A DNA stretch of 8,102 bases, from the NCBI GenBank assembly GCA_016212845.1, contig JACRDR010000212.1, forward strand, positions 1 to 8,102, written 5' to 3'. Each line of letters opens with the position of its first letter. Positions within the stretch are counted from its first letter, which is position 1. Positions 1-5,265 of the stretch are shown here, piece by piece. The translations under genes and the position numbers were made by a program. Origin of the DNA: Elusimicrobiota bacterium (GTDB taxonomy: Bacteria; Elusimicrobiota; Elusimicrobia; UBA1565; JACRDR01). The notes beneath the pieces were generated by a model. It was not told the origin of the DNA and did no database searches. It worked only from the letters and a program-made list of their open reading frames with translations.

Positions 1-45
1 CACCGTCAGAGTTCGCTAGGAATATAAATTCGGGACTTCAAACAG
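1..45. other. AT-rich non-coding edge with a possible minus-strand -10
   Basis: This stretch is clearly more AT-rich than the rest of the window and lies just beyond the stop codon of the small minus-strand gene. It contains TATATT on the minus strand (positions 21-26), which could be a -10 element for a gene lying left of the window edge. No convincing -35 is visible and the neighbouring gene is outside the window, so this is only a suggestion. Confidence 0.25.
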
Positions 46-534
46 CTAAAAATCTAAACCAGCTTTTGGCCTAGAATTCGGGAGAGGGTCAACCGTCCGG
101 AAGCTCCCGTTCAGATTGGTATAGAAACGGGGGGAACGTCGCGCGAACAGCCGAATCCTCTCCTTGGTTGGGCATGAGGGGGAGAAGGAGCCGAGACCGC
201 CGATTAGAGCCCGGCTGGACAAGTACACAGTTCTCGTTTCCGGATCGGCCAGCGCCGCCGCGTGGATTAGGCGCACTCCGTCCGCGATGCGAAGCGGAAT
301 CGTCTTCGATCCTTCGATCACCGCCAAGACGTCCGTGAGGTCTTGGTCTCCCGGGGCGGCACGAAGAAGGTCGCGATATTCGGATTCCAACTGGGGCGCC
401 ACGCCGCAGGGATCCGGGGAGACTTCGAAAAGGGAGTCGTAGGAGCTGATGGCTTCGAGCTCTCCGGGACTCAAGGTGGCCATGCAGGCCGGCAAGAGGC
501 CGAGAACTAGGCGAGCGGCGAGGAATCCGAGCAT
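46..534 (-). CDS. hypothetical protein, possibly exported (162 aa)
   Basis: I do not recognise this family. The N-terminus (about residues 1-20) is hydrophobic with one Arg and ends LLPAC, so it could be a signal peptide or a weak lipoprotein signal with Cys17 as lipid acceptor. The rest is a soluble, mixed-charge protein with two further cysteines (Cys43, Cys121) and a segment reading RTVYLSSRALIGGLG. Its start is ATG at 534, preceded by TAGGCT five bases upstream and no Shine-Dalgarno, like the leaderless-type starts elsewhere here. It is divergent from the rRNA methyltransferase gene, with 59 bp between starts. The last third is basic and less GC-rich at third positions. A G5 run at 178-182 could hide a frameshift. 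That the gene is real is likely because of its promoter geometry, but not certain. Confidence 0.5.
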   Translation of the reverse strand: MLGFLAARLVLGLLPACMATLSPGELEAISSYDSLFEVSPDPCGVAPQLESEYRDLLRAAPGDQDLTDVLAVIEGSKTIPLRIADGVRLIHAAALADPETRTVYLSSRALIGGLGSFSPSCPTKERIRLFARRSPRFYTNLNGSFRTVDPLPNSRPKAGLDF

Positions 535-539
535 GACTT

Positions 540-545
540 AGCCTA
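540..545 (-). promoter_or_regulatory. -10 element TAGGCT for the hypothetical gene
   Basis: TAGGCT on the minus strand fits TANNNT and is followed by 5 nt and the ATG at 534, so the transcript would start at or next to the start codon. A perfect TTGACA lies on the same strand at 568-573. The spacer to the -10 would be 22 nt, too long for a standard promoter, so it may be coincidental. Confidence 0.4.
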
Positions 546-581
546 GGTTGCGCTCCGGGTGCGGCGTTGTCAATAGAAAGC

Positions 582-587
582 TAGAAT
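582..587 (+). promoter_or_regulatory. -10 element TAGAAT for the rRNA methyltransferase gene
   Basis: TAGAAT is followed by exactly six bases and the GTG start at 594. No Shine-Dalgarno precedes the GTG. This spacing places +1 at the G of the start codon, implying a leaderless mRNA. There is no obvious -35 at 16-18 nt. Confidence 0.45.
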
Positions 588-593
588 GCCCGG

Positions 594-1787
594 GTGCTGA
601 AAAAGGACGCCGCCGCTCCTCCGGGACACACCGGGCCTCTCCCTTGGGCTAAGCTTCGCTCCGCGCCTGCGGGGCCTCAGGCTTTTAAGCGCATGATCGA
701 TTCGGTCGATCCTCGCGCCAAGGCCGGGGATTTGGTCAGCGTTTACGATAAGAACGGGACGCCTTACGGCGTCGCGCTCTACAATCCCAAGAGCCTCATC
801 TCCCTGCGCATCATGGGGCGCGAGACGGGGCAGCATGACGGCGACTCGTTTTTCGGCGCGCGATTGGATCAGGCGCATCGGCTCCGGGTGGAGCTCGGGG
901 TCGAGGCTTGTACCGAGGCGTACCGGTTGGTGCACGATTACGGCGACGGGCTGCCGGGGCTCGTCATCGATCGCTATGGCGACGTGTTCGTCCTCGAGTT
1001 CTACTCGCTCGGCATGTTCCACCAGGCGGCGCGGCTCGAGCGTCTCCTTCTCGCCCGCTTCCCCGGCTGCCGCGTGGTGCGCCGCGCCAGCGAGTACACG
1101 CAGAAGATGGAAGGCTTTCAGATCAAGCCCGGCCCCGAGATGCGCGTGCGCATCAAGGAAAACGGCGTGACGTTCGAGGTGACGCCCTCCGGCGGCTACA
1201 AGACCGGGTTCTTCTGCGATCAGCGCGACAACCGGCTCGCCCTCTCTCAGCTCGTGAAGGGAAAGAAGAAGGTGCTCGACGTCTGCTCCTACACCGGCGG
1301 GTTCGCGGTGTACGCGAAGAAGTTGGGCGAGGCGGAAGAGGTGACTTCCGTCGAATTGGACGTCGACGCCTGCGAGCAGGCGAAGAAGAACGCCAACATC
1401 AATCAGGTCCGCGTCCGCGTGGTGCAGGCCGACGCCTTTAATTTCTTGCGGCAGACGGCGCACAACGCCGACGTCTTCGACGCCGTCGTGCTCGATCCCT
1501 ACAAGCTCATCGCGAGCCGCGAGGGTTACGCCGAGGGACGGCAGAAATACGTGGACTTCAACCGCCTCGCGCTCTCCTGCGTGGCTCCGGGCGGGCTCTT
1601 CGTCACGTTCTCCTGCAGCGGCATGCTGCCGATGGACGAGTTCCAGAGTTTCGTTCGCGCCGCCGCCGGCTCGGCGGGCCGCCGAGTGCAGATCTTCCGC
1701 AAGAGCGGGGCCGGCCCGGACCATCCGTTCGCGACCGATTATCCGGAGGGCGAGTACCTCAAAGCCCTCTGGTGCCGGGTGTACTGA
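594..1787 (+). CDS. rlmI: RlmI-like class I SAM-dependent 23S rRNA methyltransferase
   Basis: The product is a predicted cytosolic enzyme that methylates cytosine in 23S rRNA (RlmI makes m5C1962 in E. coli), using S-adenosylmethionine. It is 397 aa, against about 396 for RlmI. The N-terminal part (roughly residues 30-85, with GDLVSVYDKNG and ALYNPKSLISLR) matches the PUA-type RNA-binding domain. The middle has the family signature GGYKTGFFCDQRDNR. The C-terminal Rossmann domain has motif I VLDVCSYTGGF (residues 227-237), FDAVVLDPYK (295-304) and FSCSG (339-343), where Cys341 is the likely catalytic cysteine. Motif IV is unusual: RlmI relatives normally have DPPK, here DPYK. The GTG at 594 is chosen because TAGAAT lies six bases upstream and because it gives family length. 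The gene overlaps the next methyltransferase by one base and probably forms an operon with it. The family is certain; exact target orthology is inferred. Confidence 0.9.
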   Translation: MLKKDAAAPPGHTGPLPWAKLRSAPAGPQAFKRMIDSVDPRAKAGDLVSVYDKNGTPYGVALYNPKSLISLRIMGRETGQHDGDSFFGARLDQAHRLRVELGVEACTEAYRLVHDYGDGLPGLVIDRYGDVFVLEFYSLGMFHQAARLERLLLARFPGCRVVRRASEYTQKMEGFQIKPGPEMRVRIKENGVTFEVTPSGGYKTGFFCDQRDNRLALSQLVKGKKKVLDVCSYTGGFAVYAKKLGEAEEVTSVELDVDACEQAKKNANINQVRVRVVQADAFNFLRQTAHNADVFDAVVLDPYKLIASREGYAEGRQKYVDFNRLALSCVAPGGLFVTFSCSGMLPMDEFQSFVRAAAGSAGRRVQIFRKSGAGPDHPFATDYPEGEYLKALWCRVY

Positions 1788-2437
1788 TGGACCGGCGGAT
1801 GGAGCCCGAGGTGATGGACGAGCCCGCGCGCGCGGAAGCGTACGCGGCGGCGGACTTCTCCGAGGTGAACCACCGCTTCGTCAGCGATTTTCTCCTGAAG
1901 TGCCCCTCTCCCAAGCGCGTGCTGGATCTGGGCTGCGGGCCCGCCGACATCCCGATCCGTCTCGCCAACGCCGCGCCCGGTTCCCGGGTCACCGCCATCG
2001 ACGCGTCGCCCGCCATGATGGCCTTGGCCCGGCAGGCGGTCGGAGAAGCGGGCTTAGACGACCGGGTCACCCTCGTGGAAGCGAGGCTTCCCGGCTTGCC
2101 GCTGGCGGTGAAATCCTTCGACGCGGCGATCTCGAACTCGCTCGTGCACCACTTGCCCGAGCCCGTCGCGTTCTGGAAGGAAATCGCCCGCCTGGCGGCG
2201 CCGGGCGCCTATATCCACGTGATGGACCTCATTCGCCCCGAGTCGCCGGAGAAAGCTTCCGCGATCGTCGAGGGCGCGGCCGCCGGCGAGCATCCCCTGC
2301 TCAAGGAAGACTTCTACAACTCGCTGCTCGCCTCATTTACGATCGACGAGATCGCCGAGCAAGTCGCGGCCGCGGGCCTCGGCGTCTGGCCGGTCCAGTC
2401 CAGCGACCGCCACTGGCTCGTTTCCGGCAAGATCTAG
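1787..2437 (+). CDS. small class I SAM-dependent methyltransferase, substrate unknown
   Basis: A 216-aa Methyltransf_11/25-type protein. Motif I is VLDLGCG (residues 45-51) and the acidic motif II residue is Asp72 in TAIDAS. Motif IV is FDAAISNSLVHHL (111-123), followed by LAAPGAYIHVMDL, the usual post-motif strand. Only the catalytic core is present, with no extra substrate domain, so the substrate (small molecule, tRNA base or protein) cannot be told. I chose the ATG at 1787, which overlaps the preceding TGA as TGATG and suggests translational coupling. An in-frame GTG at 1772 and an ATG at 1799 are alternatives. It is likely co-transcribed with the RlmI-like gene. Its stop codon overlaps that of the convergent CBS gene. 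Confidence 0.85.
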   Translation: MDRRMEPEVMDEPARAEAYAAADFSEVNHRFVSDFLLKCPSPKRVLDLGCGPADIPIRLANAAPGSRVTAIDASPAMMALARQAVGEAGLDDRVTLVEARLPGLPLAVKSFDAAISNSLVHHLPEPVAFWKEIARLAAPGAYIHVMDLIRPESPEKASAIVEGAAAGEHPLLKEDFYNSLLASFTIDEIAEQVAAAGLGVWPVQSSDRHWLVSGKI

Positions 2438-2856
2438 CGCTGCGAGACCTGCCGCACCACTTCGCCCGCGCGTTCCTGCGATTTACGCGCCACGTCGGCC
2501 TGCGCGACGATGCCGCAGAGCAGACCCTTGTCGTCGACGACTGGCACCCGCCGGATCTTATGTTGGGTCATGAGGCGCAAGACCTGCTCGATCGAGTCGC
2601 TTGGCTTCACGGTCACCGGCTTGGGCGTCATGCAGTCCTTCGCCTTGAGCTGGTCTGCGTTCTTGCCTTGGGCGACGCAGCGGCAGGTGATGTCGCGATC
2701 GGTGATCACGCCGATCGGACGGCGGTTCTGCTGGCTCTCCACGACCGGGATCTCGCCGCAGTCGTTGTCGCACATCATCTGAGCGACGTCCCGAAGCGAG
2801 GTTTCGGGCGTGCAGAACGCGGGATCGCCCGTCATCAGTTCTTTTACGGTTGGCAT
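2434..2856 (-). CDS. two-CBS-domain protein, cysteine-rich
   Basis: A 140-aa stand-alone CBS-pair (Bateman) protein. CBS1 spans about residues 8-62 (MTGDPAFCTPETSL through IGVITDRDI). CBS2 spans about 75-125 (MTPKPVTVKPSDSI through LCGIVAQADV). Such modules bind adenine nucleotides and act as energy or ligand sensors, often on a partner protein; no effector domain is fused here. It has seven cysteines (15, 29, 33, 58, 60, 75, 114), more than I would expect for this family, including CRC-type spacing at 58/60. The ATG at 2856 has a strong AAGGAGG five bases upstream. It follows the anti-sigma gene on the same strand after a 42-bp gap that contains a possible promoter of its own. A link to the sigma system is only positional. 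Confidence 0.9.
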   Translation of the reverse strand: MPTVKELMTGDPAFCTPETSLRDVAQMMCDNDCGEIPVVESQQNRRPIGVITDRDITCRCVAQGKNADQLKAKDCMTPKPVTVKPSDSIEQVLRLMTQHKIRRVPVVDDKGLLCGIVAQADVARKSQERAGEVVRQVSQR

Positions 2857-2861
2857 AAAAC

Positions 2862-2879
2862 CCTCCTTCTCCCAGTTTA
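2862..2879 (-). promoter_or_regulatory. ribosome site and -10 element of the CBS gene
   Basis: On the minus strand AAGGAGG (2862-2868) lies five bases before the ATG, a near-perfect Shine-Dalgarno. TAAACT (2874-2879) just upstream could be the -10. If so, the leader is very short and made up mostly of the ribosome site. No good -35 is visible. The gene may instead be read through from the anti-sigma gene. Confidence 0.5.
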
Positions 2880-2898
2880 GCGGAGGGGTTCGGCGTTT

Positions 2899-3159
2899 TT
2901 ATGTAAGGCGCTCGAGGAGCTTCTTCTCGAGGGCGGCGAGGCGGGCGGGGGAGGCAAGCGAGGCGGACCAGGCGCGGGCGGCGGCAGACAGCGCGGCCAA
3001 TTGGCGGGCGAACGCGCGGCAGGGCGGACAGATCGCCAAATGAATTCGGAGAAGCAGGCGTTCGAGAAAGCCGCCCGTCTCGAGCACGCCCGCGGCGAGC
3101 CGTGCCGCGGTCTCGCGGCAGGAGCCGACGGAGAATAGGCCGGTCAGCCGCGCTTCCAT
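2899..3159 (-). CDS. zinc-binding (ZAS/zf-HC2) cytosolic anti-sigma factor
   Basis: An 86-aa protein with the zinc-containing anti-sigma signature: Cys14, then His40-x3-Cys44-x2-Cys47 in RIHLAICPPCRAF. The 26-residue Cys-to-His distance and the HxxxCxxC spacing are the same as I recall for RsrA of Streptomyces (C11, H37, C41, C44). There is no membrane segment, so it should act in the cytosol by binding the sigma factor encoded just upstream. Zinc release on thiol oxidation would free the sigma factor, as known for RsrA. I chose the ATG at 3159, which overlaps the end of the sigma gene by 16 bp and has GAGGGG just upstream (short spacing). An ATG at 3174 is the alternative and would add five residues. 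The overlap implies coupled, stoichiometric synthesis. Redox control is inferred. Confidence 0.8.
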   Translation of the reverse strand: MEARLTGLFSVGSCRETAARLAAGVLETGGFLERLLLRIHLAICPPCRAFARQLAALSAAARAWSASLASPARLAALEKKLLERLT

Positions 3160-3677
3160 TTCCCCTCGAGGCATTCGCGCAGTTTCGCCCGGGCGCGGAA
3201 CAAGAGCACCCGTAAGTGAGTGTCGCTGACGCCCAAGACGTTACAGACCGCGGCGGACTCTTCCTGGTCCACCTCGCGCAGGCGGAAGGCTTCCTTCTGC
3301 TGAGGAGGGAGCGCCTTCAGGCAGTCGGAGATCAGCGCGGCGGCTTCCGCGGCGTCGGCGTCCTGCTCGGGCCCCCTGGGCGGCTTCGCCCAATGTCCGC
3401 CGGTGTGGAAGCGGCTCTCGAAGACCTCGTCTCCGGGGTCGACGGCGAGCTCGCGGCCGGCTTCCCTTCGGCGCTCCAGACACTTTCTGTACAGAATGCC
3501 GAAGAGGAAGGTGCGGAGGGTGGAGCGCCCTTCGAAGCGGGCTGAGAGCAGGGTCGCAAACGTCTCCTGCACGAGCTCCTCGGCGTCGGCGTCCGAGAAT
3601 CCCTGGCCCAGGGCGGCGCGGAACAGGACGCCGGAGTGCTCGCGGACGGCGGCGGCGATCGCCTGGGGCTCGAGCAC
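3144..3677 (-). CDS. ECF-type sigma-70 family RNA polymerase sigma factor
   Basis: A 177-aa two-domain sigma factor. Region 2 covers about residues 10-75, with DAEELVQETF (-10 recognition and core binding side) and FEGRSTLRTFLFGILYRK. Region 4 covers about 112-170, with LKALPPQQKEAFRLREVD and the helix-turn-helix VCNVLGVSDTHLRVLLFRARAKL. The linker contains FHTGGHW, resembling the small ECF group that travels with a soluble zf-HC2 partner (I recall it as TIGR02943-like; a profile search would settle it). An upstream ATG at 3740 would give 198 aa but would overlap msrA. The GTG at 3677 is preferred: it starts at the expected N-terminus and lies six bases after an extended -10. The anti-sigma gene overlaps its 3' end. 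Divergent msrA is the obvious candidate target. Confidence 0.88.
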   Translation of the reverse strand: MLEPQAIAAAVREHSGVLFRAALGQGFSDADAEELVQETFATLLSARFEGRSTLRTFLFGILYRKCLERRREAGRELAVDPGDEVFESRFHTGGHWAKPPRGPEQDADAAEAAALISDCLKALPPQQKEAFRLREVDQEESAAVCNVLGVSDTHLRVLLFRARAKLRECLEGKWKRG

Positions 3678-3683
3678 GCGGCG

Positions 3684-3692
3684 ATTGTAACA
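3684..3692 (-). promoter_or_regulatory. extended -10 promoter TGTTACAAT for the sigma gene
   Basis: TG-T-TACAAT on the minus strand is an extended -10 for housekeeping RNA polymerase. It is followed by six bases and the GTG start at 3677, again leaderless geometry. It sits in the 52-bp gap to msrA. On the plus strand the same bases read TTGTAAC, loosely like some ECF -35 elements facing msrA, but I see no matching ECF -10 downstream. Confidence 0.5.
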
Positions 3693-3720
3693 AAACCGCG
3701 CGGACGGCCACTCATGATGG

Positions 3721-3725
3721 GGAGG
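3721..3725 (+). promoter_or_regulatory. Shine-Dalgarno of msrA
   Basis: GGAGG lies four bases before the ATG at 3730 within a purine-rich run, and supports that start over the in-frame ATG five codons later. Confidence 0.65.
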
Positions 3726-3729
3726 GAAC

Positions 3730-4197
3730 ATGGGAAACATCCTGATGGCGACGTTCGCGGCGGGCTGCTTTTGGGGCGTCGAGGCGGCGTTTCGCGCGGT
3801 GCCCGGCGTCGTCGAAGCGACCGCCGGCTATACGGGCGGTACCTCGGCGGGGCCGACTTATGAGAAGGTCTGCTCGGGCTCGACCGGACACGCGGAGGCG
3901 GTCCGGGTGCGCTACGATCCCGAAAAGGTGAGCTACGCCAAGCTGCTCGAGACGTTCTGGGGGCTCGGGCGTCCGGGTCGCGCGCAGCAGCCCGGCTATC
4001 AGTACCGCAGCGCGATATTTTGGCACGACGACGGCCAGCGCCGCGAGGCTCGCGTGTCGATGGCGGCGCAGGAGAAGAAGCTGGGACGTCCGGTCGGCGT
4101 GGAACTCGCCGCCGCGGGAGAGTTCTGGCCCGCCGAGGAGTATCACCAGAACTACTACGGGAAGAAGACGGGGCCGCGCGCCTGCGCGGTGCGGTAG
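3730..4197 (+). CDS. msrA: peptide methionine-S-sulfoxide reductase MsrA
   Basis: MsrA reduces methionine-S-sulfoxide in proteins using thioredoxin-type electrons. It is 155 aa, compact for the family, with no signal peptide, so cytosolic. The catalytic motif GCFWG gives Cys13. Tyr44 (TYEKVCSG), Glu56 (STGHAEAV) and Tyr92 (QYRS) match the family's active-site residues. EFWPAEEYHQNYY (131-143) is the conserved C-terminal motif, and Cys152 near the end could be the resolving cysteine. The loop between FW (76-77) and QYRS (91-94) is about four residues shorter than in E. coli MsrA. It lacks both the usual HDP motif and the aspartate before GxQYRS (known to help bind the sulfoxide in Neisseria/E. 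coli enzymes). It is divergent from the sigma gene, suggesting control by it. The fold assignment is firm; full activity is less so. Confidence 0.92.
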   Translation: MGNILMATFAAGCFWGVEAAFRAVPGVVEATAGYTGGTSAGPTYEKVCSGSTGHAEAVRVRYDPEKVSYAKLLETFWGLGRPGRAQQPGYQYRSAIFWHDDGQRREARVSMAAQEKKLGRPVGVELAAAGEFWPAEEYHQNYYGKKTGPRACAVR

Positions 4198-4201
4198 GGA
4201 A

Positions 4202-4236
4202 CGGCGGCCCTCTCCCGGAGGGGGGGAGGGCCGCCG
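4202..4236. terminator. strong GC hairpin between convergent genes (no T-tract)
   Basis: The arms 4202-4216 and 4222-4236 form a 15-bp stem (14 Watson-Crick pairs and one G-T) around the 5-nt loop GGAGG. It begins five bases after the msrA stop and lies between msrA and the convergent CMD-domain gene. The position fits a bidirectional terminator. Neither side has a T-rich tail, so it may work as a mRNA 3'-end stabiliser or a Rho-assisted stop instead. Confidence 0.65.
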
Positions 4237-4251
4237 CTCGCCCGCTTCAGG

Positions 4252-5184
4252 CTACTTGCCGCCTTGTTTGCCCATCTGTTGAAGGATGGCGTCGGTCTCG
4301 GTCTGGAACTGCTTCTCGTCGACGCGCAGGCCGTTGAGCATCGTGCTCCAGTGCCGCGTGGCGCCGGCCATGGCGACCGCTTCGCGCATCTCGACCTCGC
4401 TGGCGCCGTTGGCTTGGGCGCCTTTGGTGTGGAAGTAGATGCCGATGCGGTCGGGAATCTGGGAGGAGATCGCCAATCCGATCAGGGACTTTTCCTTCCC
4501 GCTGAGCTTCGTCTGCGGGTTGAACAGCAGCTGGCGCGTCTCGAGCCAGACGCCCGGGAGCGCCGAGTCGGGGACGCTCTTCATGAACCCGGGGTAGAAC
4601 CCGAAGACGCGCTCCACGTCGCGGCGGACGTCCTCGACGCTCGACTGGCCGGAGAGGGCCTCAACCTGCGCGGCCGGAGCCTCGCGCATGCCCGGCTCGC
4701 GAGTCGAAGGTGCGGCGGCGAGCCGCGCCAGGTTGCGGTTCATCTTGTCCGCGTCCTTGCGGAAGGCGACCTCGTCGGTCATCGCCCCGTGGACCATGGC
4801 GCTCCACTGGCGGTCGATCGCGGCGACCGCGACCGCCTCGCGCATCTCTTCGTCGGAGGCGCCGTTGGCCTTCGCGGCGGCCTCGTGGAAGTAGGAGCAG
4901 TAGCGGCAGGGGATCTGCGACGCGACGGCCGCGCCGATCAGCTCCTTGATGCGGCCGTCGAGCGCGGTGGACTTGCTGAGCTGCAGGTTCTTCATGGCGG
5001 CCCAGGCTCCCGCCACGGACTCGCGGGGGAAGAGCTTGATGAACGTCGGGACGCTTCCGAGCGTCTCCTGGACATCCTTATAGACGGCTTCGGCTTGAGC
5101 GGTCTCGGCCGGCGGCTGGGCCGCGGCGGCAAGGGGCGAGACGGAGAGAATGAACGGCAGGAGCACGTGATGGATCGGTTTCAT
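4252..5184 (-). CDS. exported protein with tandem AhpD/carboxymuconolactone-decarboxylase-like domains
   Basis: A 310-aa protein with an N-terminal signal peptide (about residues 1-22, LLPFILSVSPLAAAAQ), so likely periplasmic or secreted. Two homologous halves follow. The first, about residues 40-145, has the AhpD-like motif SQIPCRYCSYFH (Cys93, Cys96, His100). The second, about 190-295, has SQIPDRIGIYFH, where both cysteines are replaced (Asp245, Gly248) and only His252 is kept. Both halves continue with NGAS-x-x-EMREAVA and a RxW motif. AhpD-type domains act as alkylhydroperoxidase or disulfide reductants; the intact half could do thiol redox chemistry, while the second half looks structural or regulatory. 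The start at 5184 has GGAGG five bases upstream; an ATG at 5196 is upstream of that site and unlikely. The substrate is unknown. Confidence 0.85.
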   Translation of the reverse strand: MKPIHHVLLPFILSVSPLAAAAQPPAETAQAEAVYKDVQETLGSVPTFIKLFPRESVAGAWAAMKNLQLSKSTALDGRIKELIGAAVASQIPCRYCSYFHEAAAKANGASDEEMREAVAVAAIDRQWSAMVHGAMTDEVAFRKDADKMNRNLARLAAAPSTREPGMREAPAAQVEALSGQSSVEDVRRDVERVFGFYPGFMKSVPDSALPGVWLETRQLLFNPQTKLSGKEKSLIGLAISSQIPDRIGIYFHTKGAQANGASEVEMREAVAMAGATRHWSTMLNGLRVDEKQFQTETDAILQQMGKQGGK

Positions 5185-5189
5185 GTAAT

Positions 5190-5211
5190 CCTCCAAGGAT
5201 GCGGCAGTCTA
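5190..5211 (-). promoter_or_regulatory. ribosome site and possible -10 of the CMD-domain gene
   Basis: GGAGG (5190-5194) is five bases before the ATG at 5184 and decides that start. TAGACT (5206-5211) fits TANNNT and would give a leader of about 15 nt. There is no clear -35. Confidence 0.45.
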
Positions 5212-5265
5212 GTCGTCTTGGAGGAACTCGGCGGTAACGGGGAGGGGAAAAATCCGGGACGACTA
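5210..5265. repeat. 8-bp inverted repeat flanking the GDPD-CMD gap
   Basis: TAGTCGTC at 5210-5217 and its exact reverse complement GACGACTA at 5258-5265 are separated by 40 bp. The right arm includes the stop codon of the phosphodiesterase gene, and the left arm touches the putative -10 of the CMD-domain gene. It could be a weak regulatory or 3'-end structure, or chance. Confidence 0.25.

Noticed and set aside
570..1724. Long minus-strand frame (384 codons) opposite the RlmI-like gene
   Set aside because: The plus strand has all methyltransferase motifs at family length. The opposite frame is a His/Glu/Ala-rich shadow typical of GC-rich coding DNA.
3686..3712. ECF-type promoter for msrA starting with TGTAAC
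   Set aside because: A -35-like TGTAAC is present, but 16-17 bases further on (CACTC) there is no recognisable ECF -10, so it cannot be claimed from one sequence.
3678..3740. Upstream ATG (3740) as the sigma factor start
   Set aside because: It would overlap msrA and add 21 residues unlike region 2. The GTG at 3677 fits the promoter and the family N-terminus better.
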